Positions 56,790 through 64,000 of a stretch of DNA of 64,000 nucleotides are shown piece after piece. Under the pieces are notes generated by a model. It did not search any database. It saw only the letters and a list, made by a program, of their open reading frames with translations, and had not been told where the DNA came from. Source of the stretch: Vibrio lentus. Its GTDB lineage: Bacteria; Pseudomonadota; Gammaproteobacteria; Enterobacterales; Vibrionaceae. The stretch spans positions 3,038,001 to 3,102,000 of the forward strand of contig NZ_JAUFQE010000002.1 of NCBI RefSeq assembly GCF_030409755.1, read 5' to 3'. The translations under genes and the position numbers were made by a program. How positions within the stretch are numbered: the stretch's first letter is position 1; each line of letters opens with the position of its first letter.

Positions 56790-57602
56790 GCATCTATCGT
56801 ATCGGAAATTCTTCAACTTTTTATTTTTGAGTGCTGGGAACTAACTTGTTTAGATATCTCTCGTAGCACCACTTCAATCAAGTGCTCTTTATATAAAACA
56901 CCCACCATCGATTTTCTAGATTCTCACGCCTTAATTGAGATGAGCGCTTTATGAAATGCGCTGATCTATATCTAATTTTATATAAATAAATCACTCAATT
57001 ATTCGACAGGCTAATGAGTTTGGTCTAAAGATTTTTATTAAAAGTGAAATCTGCCCCTAAATTTGCTCACTAAGGCCTGTAATTGACAGCTTTCTTTACT
57101 CCCAGTCGCTTAAATTCTTCTCTAATTTATTAAACCTTTCGTTTTTCTGGTTTGTATTCGCTGAAATAATAGGAGAGGTTGAATGTATGGCTAAATTAGA
57201 TCTATCTGGTTGTTTTATTTGCTTAAATTAATAAATTTGGTATTTGTTTCTATAGTGTTAATTGTTTTTTGGAATAATTATTTGTTTTTAATGACTGATA
57301 GTGAGATCTGCTTTGAACCATAGGTTTAACTCTACAAGTAAGTAGTAGTAAGGGATTTGTGAGTGTTTATTACCAACAATATGATGTTGTTTTTTCTTAC
57401 TATATGCTCTCTATGTGAATAGTTATGTGGTACTTTTGCTTGCTAAGCGTTTAATGTCGACTTTTTATCCTATTTTTGTTGCTTTTCTGTGAATTATTTG
57501 CCAAATTGTCAACCGTATAAAATATCAGAACAATATTCTGGTAAGAATGGATTCAATTTTGCAGACAGGGCAGAGAGCTGCCAAAGCAGTAGAGGTCTGG
57601 TA
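56790..57602. other. AT-rich intergenic region before the ABC importer
   Basis: About 800 bases with no convincing gene. It must hold the importer promoter. A short dyad CAGAA-CAATA-TTCTG (57526-57540) and a 14-codon ORF at 57187 behind AGGAGAGG were noted but are unproven. AT content is clearly higher than in the flanking genes. Confidence 0.5.
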
Positions 57603-59330
57603 ATGTCACTTTTAGAAGTAAAAAATCTTCGTATCGAATACCCATCACGTCATGGTGTACACGCTGCAGTAAAATCATTGTCGTTTAGCATTGAGCGCGG
57701 CGAGATTGTCGGTGTTGTTGGTGAATCTGGCGCTGGTAAGTCAACAGTTGGTAATGCTGTGATCGATTTGCTAAGCCCTCCCGGTCGTATTGCGAGCGGT
57801 GAAGTGTTCCTTGATGGCGAAAAAGTATCGGGTTTATCTCCGGAAGAGATGCGTAAAGTTCGCGGCTCTAAGATTGGATTTATCTTTCAAGATCCAATGA
57901 CTTCTCTTAATCCTCTATTTACCGTAGAACAGCAATTAAAAGAAACCATCCATGCCAATATGAAGGTATCGGATGCAGAAGCTTATCAGCGTTCATTAGA
58001 CTTAATGAACCAAGTGGGTATCCCACAACCTGAAAACCGCCTTAAACAGTATCCGCACCAATTCTCTGGTGGTATGCGTCAGCGTGTGGTTATCGCGATT
58101 GCATTGGCAGGCGAACCTGACCTGATCATCGCCGATGAACCAACAACCGCTCTAGACGTATCTATCCAAGACCAAATATTAGGCTTGATTCGCGATCTAT
58201 GTATTAAGAAAAACGTAGGTTGTATGTTGGTGACCCACGATATGGGTGTTGTATCTAACGTGACTGACCGTGTTGCGGTTATGTACCGTGGTGATCTGGT
58301 TGAATTCGGCCCAACGAAACAAGTATTGGGTACACCTGAACACCCATACACGCACAGCTTGATTTCAGCCGTTCCTCGCTCAGACCGTAAACTCGACCGT
58401 TTCCCTCTTGTTAGCTACATCGAAGAAGCACACGAGATGGAAGCCTTAGATGTAAAAAATCACTGGTTAGGTCAAAGCCAAGATCATCGTGAATACACAG
58501 GTCCGCTACTGAACGTAGAAAACGTTAACCTGCGCTTTACGACAAAAGATTCTTTCTTCGAAAGCCGTCGCGAGTATGTGCAAGCTTCAAACAATGTAAG
58601 CTTTGAAGTGCATGAAGGTGAAACCTTTGGTTTAGTGGGTGAGTCTGGTTCTGGTAAATCAACCATTGCACGTGTTATCGCAGGCCTATACGCCCCTAAC
58701 TCAGGCAAAGTAACCTTTGAAGGTGTCGATCTTACTGGGCTTAAATCTGAAAAAGAACGTCGCCCAATGCGTCGTCAAATGCAGATGGTTTTCCAAAACC
58801 CATATACGTCAATGAACCCACGTATGAAGATTTTCGACATCATCGCAGAGCCAATTCGTTTCCATAAACTGACTCGCAACGAGAACGAAACTCGTCAGAT
58901 TGTTCATGATTTGTTGGATCATGTTGGTCTTGGACAAATGGCAGGGGTTAAATACCCGCATGAATTCTCAGGCGGTCAGCGTCAGCGTATTTCTATCGCT
59001 CGTGCTTTGGCAACGCGACCTCGCCTATTGATTTGTGATGAACCAACATCGGCGTTAGATGTATCGGTACAGGCGCAGATCCTAAACCTATTAAAAGATC
59101 TACAAGACGAACTCAACCTAACCATGCTGTTCATCAGTCATGATTTACCGGTTATTCGTCAGATGTGTGATCGTGTTGGCGTGATGCAGATGGGTACGCT
59201 ACTGGAAGTAGCACCTACTGAGCAGTTATTTAACTCTCCACAGCATGAATATAGCCAACACCTGATTTCTTTAATGCCTGAATTTACGGGCTTACGAGAA
59301 GAAAAAGCAGTGGCACAAGCCGCAATATAA
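57603..59330 (+). CDS. Peptide-type ABC importer, fused double ATPase
   Basis: Both ATPase domains of an Opp/Dpp-type importer in one chain, as in GsiA. It is 575 aa from ATG 57603 (AGAGG 7 bases before); a longer reading from 57489 lacks family similarity. Domain 1: Walker A GESGAGKST (40-48), signature FSGGMRQR, Walker B LIIADEPT. Domain 2: Walker A GESGSGKST (about 346-354), signature FSGGQRQR, LLICDEPTSALD. First gene of a four-gene operon ordered ATPase, binding protein, permease, permease, the gsiABCD order. Substrate not known; peptides are the family default. Confidence 0.92.
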   Translation: MSLLEVKNLRIEYPSRHGVHAAVKSLSFSIERGEIVGVVGESGAGKSTVGNAVIDLLSPPGRIASGEVFLDGEKVSGLSPEEMRKVRGSKIGFIFQDPMTSLNPLFTVEQQLKETIHANMKVSDAEAYQRSLDLMNQVGIPQPENRLKQYPHQFSGGMRQRVVIAIALAGEPDLIIADEPTTALDVSIQDQILGLIRDLCIKKNVGCMLVTHDMGVVSNVTDRVAVMYRGDLVEFGPTKQVLGTPEHPYTHSLISAVPRSDRKLDRFPLVSYIEEAHEMEALDVKNHWLGQSQDHREYTGPLLNVENVNLRFTTKDSFFESRREYVQASNNVSFEVHEGETFGLVGESGSGKSTIARVIAGLYAPNSGKVTFEGVDLTGLKSEKERRPMRRQMQMVFQNPYTSMNPRMKIFDIIAEPIRFHKLTRNENETRQIVHDLLDHVGLGQMAGVKYPHEFSGGQRQRISIARALATRPRLLICDEPTSALDVSVQAQILNLLKDLQDELNLTMLFISHDLPVIRQMCDRVGVMQMGTLLEVAPTEQLFNSPQHEYSQHLISLMPEFTGLREEKAVAQAAI

Positions 59331-59426
59331 ATTTCAGCAGGGTAGAGGCTTAGCCTGCCTGAAATACAATAACAGACGCAAATACAACAACTAGGGATCT
59401 GGATTCCCGCATGAAGGAGTTATGCA

Positions 59427-60980
59427 ATGAAAACCATGAAAAGCAAATTAGCAGTAGCTTTGATGGCAGCTGGCCTAAGCTTTAGTGCAGCAGCAGCAGA
59501 TATTACTGTTGGCTACGCAGCTGACCCAGTGTCACTTGACCCGCACGAGCAGCTATCTGGCGGCACACTGCAAATGTCTCACATGGTGTTTGACCCTCTA
59601 GTACGTTTCACTCAAGAGATGGATTTTGAAGGCCGCCTAGCGACAAGCTGGGAACGTGTCAATGAAACGACTTTCCGCTTTAATCTACGTCAGGGTGTTA
59701 AATTCCACTCAGGCAATGAACTAACAGCTGACGATGTTGTGTGGACATTCGAACGTCTACAAGCATCTCCAGACTTTAAGTCTATCTTCACGCCTTACGA
59801 GAAGATGGTAAAAGTGGATGACTACACAGTTGAACTAGTCTCTAAAGCGGCTTACCCACTAGTACTACAAACAGCAACTTACATCTTCCCAATGGACAGC
59901 AAGTTTTACTCAGGCCAAACAGCCGAAGGTAATGACAAGTCTGAGCTAGTTAAGCACGGTAACTCGTTCGCTTCTACAAACGTTTCAGGTACAGGTCCAT
60001 TCATCGTTACTCAACGTGAGCAAGGCGTTAAAGTAACGTTTGAGCGTTTTAACGATTACTGGGATACAGAAACGAAAGGTAACGTAGACAAGCTAACATT
60101 GGTTCCAATCAAAGAAGATGCAACACGTGTTGCAGCACTTCTTTCTGGCGATGTAGACATGATTCACCCAGTAGCACCTAACGATCACAAGCGTGTTAAA
60201 AACGCTAAAAACATCGATCTAGTGACGCTGCCTGGTACTCGTATCATTACGTTCCAAATGAATCAAAACAGCAACGAAGCACTGAAAGATGTGCGCGTTC
60301 GTCAAGCAATCGTTCATGCGATTAACAATGAAGGTATTGTTAAGAAAATCATGAAAGGTTTCGCTACTGCAGCTGGTCAGCAAAGCCCAACAGGCTACGC
60401 GGGTCATGATGATGCACTCGTACCTCGCTACGACCTGAAAAAAGCAAAAGAGCTAATGAAGGAAGCGGGCTACGAAGATGGCTTTACGCTAACGATGATG
60501 GCACCTAACAACCGTTACGTGAACGATGCAAAAGTTGCTCAAGCGTCAGCGGCAATGCTATCTAAGATTGGTATCAAAGTTGATCTTAAAACGATGCCTA
60601 AAGCGCAATACTGGCCTGAGTTTGACCTATGTTCAGCAGACATGATGATGATCGGTTGGCACTCAGATACAGAAGATTCAGCTAACTTCAGTGAGTTCCT
60701 AACAATGACTCGTAACGAAGAAACGGGTCGTGGCCAATACAACTGTTCTGGTTACTCAAACCCAGAGATGGATGCAATTGTAGAAGCTTCTAACACTGAA
60801 ACTGACCCTGTTAAGCGTTCTGAAATGCTGAAAGGCGTTGAAGCAACACTTTACAACGACGCAGCGTTTGTTCCTCTTCACTGGCAAAGTGAAGCGTGGG
60901 GCGCGAAGTCTAACGTAGGTGCAGCAGACGTAGTAAACCCAATGGTTATGCCTTACTTCGGCGACCTAGTTGTAAAATAA
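59427..60980 (+). CDS. ABC importer periplasmic binding protein (SBP family 5)
   Basis: Periplasmic solute receptor of 517 aa. The signal peptide covers about 1-24 (SFSAAAA-D). The SBP_bac_5 signature is visible as VSLDPHEQLSGGTLQMSH and RFNLRQGVKFHSGNELTADDV. It has the three-lobe length of Opp/Dpp proteins, so a peptide-like ligand is likely. AAGGAG stands 7 bases before the ATG. The very optimised codons suggest high expression. A hairpin follows it. Confidence 0.92.
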   Translation: MKTMKSKLAVALMAAGLSFSAAAADITVGYAADPVSLDPHEQLSGGTLQMSHMVFDPLVRFTQEMDFEGRLATSWERVNETTFRFNLRQGVKFHSGNELTADDVVWTFERLQASPDFKSIFTPYEKMVKVDDYTVELVSKAAYPLVLQTATYIFPMDSKFYSGQTAEGNDKSELVKHGNSFASTNVSGTGPFIVTQREQGVKVTFERFNDYWDTETKGNVDKLTLVPIKEDATRVAALLSGDVDMIHPVAPNDHKRVKNAKNIDLVTLPGTRIITFQMNQNSNEALKDVRVRQAIVHAINNEGIVKKIMKGFATAAGQQSPTGYAGHDDALVPRYDLKKAKELMKEAGYEDGFTLTMMAPNNRYVNDAKVAQASAAMLSKIGIKVDLKTMPKAQYWPEFDLCSADMMMIGWHSDTEDSANFSEFLTMTRNEETGRGQYNCSGYSNPEMDAIVEASNTETDPVKRSEMLKGVEATLYNDAAFVPLHWQSEAWGAKSNVGAADVVNPMVMPYFGDLVVK

Positions 60981-60996
60981 TCTAGCTTGCTAGAAT

Positions 60997-61024
60997 CGAG
61001 AGCCTGAAAAGCTTCAGGCTCTCG
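60997..61024 (+). terminator. Intercistronic hairpin after the binding-protein gene
   Basis: 12-bp perfect stem CGAGAGCCTGAA / TTCAGGCTCTCG, loop AAGC, no T tract. More likely an mRNA-stabilising or attenuating hairpin than a full terminator. Confidence 0.65.
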
Positions 61025-61158
61025 AATTATTAAGAAATAGATTTAAGTTTCGGTATTTGGTCTTCCTTCAGTCTGGCTAAATACCTTTTTTAAGACTGAA
61101 ATTTTTTATCTAGTCGCGGATTTTGATTAGATAGTCATGGATAGATAAGGGGCAAGGA

Positions 61159-62136
61159 ATGGTTACGTTTCTGGTCAAGCGCCTGTTTCAGGCACTGATA
61201 GTGATGTTTGTGATCAGTTTGGTGGCGTTTGCCATACAGGATAACCTGGGCGACCCGTTGCGTGAGTTAGTCGGTCAATCTGTTTCAGAATCGGAGCGTC
61301 AAGCGCTGCGTGATGAACTCGGCTTAAATGATCCCTTCATTACAAAATACACTCGCTTTGTAGGCGCTGCTCTACAGGGTGATCTTGGTACTTCGTACTT
61401 CTTTAAGCGTCCGGCTGTGGACGTGATTCTCGATAAGCTAGTAGCCACACTAGAGTTAGTGTTTGGCGCTTCTATTATTATTGTTTGCCTGTCGATTCCA
61501 CTAGGCGTTTACTCCGCTATTCACCCTAAGAGCTTTTTTACCAAGCTGATTATGGCGGGTAGTAGTGTTGGTATCTCGGTTCCTGTGTTCTTGACGGCCA
61601 TTATGTTGATGTATGTCTTCTCTATCGAGTTAGGCTGGCTACCGTCCTTTGGTCGTGGTGATACGGCAAACTGGTTTGGTTGGGAATCTGGTTTCCTAAC
61701 ACTTGATGGCTTGGCGCACCTTGTGCTTCCAAGTATTGCTTTGGCTTCAATCATGCTACCGCTGTTCATACGTCTCGTACGTTCTGAAATGCTGGAAGTA
61801 TTGAGCTCGGAATACATCAAATTCGGCAAAGCGAAAGGCTTAGCGTTAAATAAAATCTATTACCAACATGCATTGAAAAACACCATGCTACCGGTACTTA
61901 CCGTTGGTGGTGTTCAGATTGGTACTATGGTGGCTTACACCATTCTTACGGAAACGGTTTTCCAGTGGCCAGGTACAGGCTTCTTATTCTTAGAAGCGAT
62001 CAACCGTGTAGATACACCACTGATTACCGCATACGTTATTTTTGTTGGTCTTATTTTCGTAGTGACTAACACGATTGTTGATTTGCTTTACGGTGTTATC
62101 AACCCAACCGTTAACATCACAGGGAAAGGAGCATAA
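61159..62136 (+). CDS. ABC importer permease 1 (DppB/OppB type)
   Basis: Inner-membrane permease of 325 aa with about six membrane segments. It starts MVTFLVKRLFQALIVMFVISLVAF, typical of the family. The ABC coupling loop EYIKFGKAKGLALNKIYYQHALKN carries the EAA motif near residue 220. It pairs with the next permease and the fused ATPase. It lies about 180 bases after the binding-protein gene. Confidence 0.93.
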   Translation: MVTFLVKRLFQALIVMFVISLVAFAIQDNLGDPLRELVGQSVSESERQALRDELGLNDPFITKYTRFVGAALQGDLGTSYFFKRPAVDVILDKLVATLELVFGASIIIVCLSIPLGVYSAIHPKSFFTKLIMAGSSVGISVPVFLTAIMLMYVFSIELGWLPSFGRGDTANWFGWESGFLTLDGLAHLVLPSIALASIMLPLFIRLVRSEMLEVLSSEYIKFGKAKGLALNKIYYQHALKNTMLPVLTVGGVQIGTMVAYTILTETVFQWPGTGFLFLEAINRVDTPLITAYVIFVGLIFVVTNTIVDLLYGVINPTVNITGKGA

Positions 62137-62138
62137 TC

Positions 62139-63077
62139 ATGGAACAGACATCGACAGTGCCGTCTCGCTGGGAACGTTTTAAGCAATCTGACATTGTGTA
62201 TTACTTCTTACGCGACAAAGTGGCAATGGTGAGTTTTGCCATTTTCTCAATCTTCTTAGTGATGGCTCTAGCTGCACCTATTCTAGCGCCAACAGACCCG
62301 TACGACGTGACATCGATTGATATCATGGACTCAGAACTTCCACCATCATGGATGGAAGACGGCGAAGACCGCTTCTTGCTAGGAACGGATGAGCAAGGCC
62401 GTGATATTTTATCGACCATGCTTTACGGTTCGCGTTTATCACTGACCATTGGTTTCTTGGCGGTAGGTCTACAACTGACGCTTGGTATCATCATTGGCTT
62501 GTCTGCGGGTTACTTCGGTGGCCGTATTGATAGCTTCTTGATGCGTTTTGCGGATGTTCAGCTCTCTTTCTCGACCATGATGGTTGCGATCATTGTCTCG
62601 GCCATCTTTAAGGCAAGCTTTGGTAGTGACTTCTATGCGCAATACGCCGTTGTCATGCTGGTGGTCATCATTGGTATTGCCGAATGGCCTCAGTATGCGC
62701 GTACCATTCGTGCATCTGTATTGGCAGAGAAGAAGAAAGAATATGTAGAAGCAGCTCGCGTGATGGGCTTTAAAGCGCCACGTATTATGTTCCGCCATAT
62801 TCTACCGAACTGTTTATCGCCAATTTTGGTTATCTCTACGGTACAGGTGGCAAATGCCATCATGTCGGAAGCGGCACTTTCTTTCCTAGGTTTAGGTTTG
62901 CCAGTCGACCAACCATCACTGGGTGCCCTGATCAGTACCGGCTTTAACTACATTTTCTCTGGAGCATGGTGGATCACAGCATTCCCAGGTGTGCTTTTGG
63001 TAACACTCGTTCTAGTGATCAACCTATTAGGCGACTGGTTACGTGACGTATTTAACCCTAAAATTTATAAAGGGTGA
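62139..63077 (+). CDS. ABC importer permease 2 (DppC/OppC type)
   Basis: Inner-membrane permease of 312 aa. The N-terminal segment FLRDKVAMVSFAIFSIFLVMALAAPILAP and LLGTDEQGRDILSTMLYGSRLSL are the DppC signature; the EAA loop reads EYVEAARVMGFKAPRIMFRHILPN near residue 207. It starts 2 bases after permease 1 and ends the operon. Confidence 0.93.
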   Translation: MEQTSTVPSRWERFKQSDIVYYFLRDKVAMVSFAIFSIFLVMALAAPILAPTDPYDVTSIDIMDSELPPSWMEDGEDRFLLGTDEQGRDILSTMLYGSRLSLTIGFLAVGLQLTLGIIIGLSAGYFGGRIDSFLMRFADVQLSFSTMMVAIIVSAIFKASFGSDFYAQYAVVMLVVIIGIAEWPQYARTIRASVLAEKKKEYVEAARVMGFKAPRIMFRHILPNCLSPILVISTVQVANAIMSEAALSFLGLGLPVDQPSLGALISTGFNYIFSGAWWITAFPGVLLVTLVLVINLLGDWLRDVFNPKIYKG

Positions 63078-63117
63078 TAACGCGGATTGATTTTTAGTAA
63101 AAAAAATCACTAAACTA

Positions 63118-63148
63118 AGAGCCGTAAGCAATTACGGCTCTTTTTTTG
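63118..63148 (+). terminator. ABC importer operon terminator
   Basis: Stem AGAGCCGTAA / TTACGGCTCT, loop GCAA, then TTTTTTT. Confidence 0.93.
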
Positions 63149-63264
63149 CTTAATGGATCTGGAACTAAGTATTATTGACATGGTCAATAATACTTAAAAT
63201 GGAATTCATGTTTTATCGACATAGAATCGGTAACAATTAGCCCGAGAGGGTTTAAGTGGTGGTT

Positions 63265-64000
63265 ATGAAATTGACAATGAATGCTGTATGTCGTGCTGTG
63301 AGTAAAAATTATCGTATGGGGCTTATTGCTGCATCCCTCTTGGCATCGAGTCAGGTTAATGCAGAATCGGTTCTATGTGATGCTACTCAAGCAAGCACTA
63401 ATCAATTACCACAGCTAGAACAATCATGTCCGATCGGTAAGGGTGTTTGGGGCAGCAAGGCGCCTAAACGTCATTCAGCTAATGAACTGTTTTGGGTTCA
63501 ATGTGGCCTGCTTAATAAGCCTTTGTCATTGAGCCGAGCGAAGCCTCTTTATGAAAAGATCTCGACCAATGTATGGATGAAGCCTGAAGGTGGCGATTAT
63601 CGTTGTCTGATTGGCCCTTATTCAACATTCTCTGATGCGAGAAAAGACCTCGCTCAGGTGCGTAAAGTGTCTGGATACAGCGAAGCCTTCATTCGTATGG
63701 TTGATAAGTCCCAGACCTCGTCACAGCCTATCGTTGCAAAATCGGCAGAGCCAAAAATGGTCAAGCCTAAAGCTCCTGTAAAACCCAAACCAGCAGCAAA
63801 GCCTGCACCTAAACCTGTGGTCGCGACTTCAGCGGTAGCCGCAACGAGTGCAGCCGCAATCCAAGCGATTCCTAGCAATGGTTCAAGTTCGGGTAATGAT
63901 CTCGATATTGAAGTTCGTGTGACCGCTAATGTTGCGGGCAACAAGTATGCGGTGCCATATTTGTCGGACCATAAACAGCAGTTCTATATGGAACAGGGAA
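63265..64000 (+). CDS. SPOR-domain protein (3' end cut by the window)
   Basis: ORF of at least 245 codons open to the window end. ATG 63265 gives a long n-region and a signal peptide (MGLIAASLLASSQVNA-E, about residues 18-33). A SPOR-like domain follows (about 75-147: LFWVQCGLL, YRCLIGPYSTFSDARKDL), which in the family binds denuded peptidoglycan at septa. Then comes a Pro/Lys/Ala-rich linker (about 158-195, KPKAPVKPKPAAKPAPKP) and the start of a further domain (DLDIEVRVTANVAGNKYAVPYL). A GTG at 63259 is an alternative start. The C-terminal domain cannot be identified from what is visible. Confidence 0.8.
   Translation, partial: MKLTMNAVCRAVSKNYRMGLIAASLLASSQVNAESVLCDATQASTNQLPQLEQSCPIGKGVWGSKAPKRHSANELFWVQCGLLNKPLSLSRAKPLYEKISTNVWMKPEGGDYRCLIGPYSTFSDARKDLAQVRKVSGYSEAFIRMVDKSQTSSQPIVAKSAEPKMVKPKAPVKPKPAAKPAPKPVVATSAVAATSAAAIQAIPSNGSSSGNDLDIEVRVTANVAGNKYAVPYLSDHKQQFYMEQG

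Noticed and set aside
57187..57231. 14-codon ORF behind AGGAGAGG upstream of the ABC importer
   Set aside because: Too short, spacing to the SD is long, no terminator or control codons near it.
63654..63944. Gly/Ala-rich ORF on the minus strand
   Set aside because: Mirror of the Pro/Ala/Lys linker of the SPOR gene, with no SD.

Overview
The window is a stretch of Vibrio chromosome 1, probably from a marine species of the Splendidus type (genus fairly sure, species a guess). The evidence is the protein sequences, the moderate GC, the order atp-glmU, ilvGMEDA next to comM, vexRAB next to ilvYC, and the gene-dense layout near oriC. No prophage, transposase, integron or CRISPR array was seen. 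Nearly everything is core genome, so the items worth a second look are small: leaders, operators, a broken gene and one unlisted short gene.

Layout. 1-2.5 kb: end of the atp operon (atpG partial, atpD, atpC). 2.7-5.9 kb: glmU and a membrane diguanylate cyclase. 5.9-8.2 kb: divergent transporter and LysR regulator resembling E. coli punC/punR. 8.3-14.9 kb: ilvLGMEDA on the minus strand, with a complete leader peptide and attenuator. 15.1-16.7 kb: comM. 16.7-21.6 kb, minus strand: a DUF2860 outer-membrane-type protein, dsbA, srkA, ccoG and yihD. 21.7-22.2 kb: a 55-codon basic ORF with a structured leader. 22.2-23.8 kb: a Spo0M-family gene, then trhA behind a FabR-like palindrome.

23.8-30.3 kb, minus strand: a DUF3157 gene, trkH, trkA, rsmB, fmt, def. 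30.5-33.7 kb, plus strand: a LysM protein, dprA (carrying a one-base frameshift), smg and a topoisomerase-type zinc-finger gene. 33.8-35.4 kb: purEK with a PurR box. 35.6-38.8 kb: tsaC, hemF, aroE, a DUF1488 gene and a gamma-carbonic-anhydrase-like gene. 39.0-45.1 kb: a full rRNA operon with P1/P2 promoters, 16S, tRNA Glu-Lys-Ala-Val, 23S, 5S and tRNA-Ser. 45.2-47.7 kb: divergent ilvY/ilvC. 48-53.2 kb: ubiK and the vexRAB efflux operon behind a TetR-type palindrome. 53.3-55.9 kb: rep and cytochrome c5. 56.1-56.8 kb: tRNA Arg-His-Pro-His-Pro. 57.6-63.1 kb: a four-gene peptide-type ABC importer. The window ends inside a SPOR-domain gene.

How the parts work together. The branched-chain amino acid pathway is almost complete here: IlvA makes 2-ketobutyrate, IlvGM condenses, IlvC reduces and isomerises, IlvD dehydrates and IlvE transaminates. 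The ilvGMEDA operon is controlled by attenuation and ilvC by IlvY. Translation and protein maturation genes (fmt, def, rsmB, tsaC, rRNA and tRNAs) cluster in the middle. Two transformation genes are present, comM intact and dprA frameshifted.
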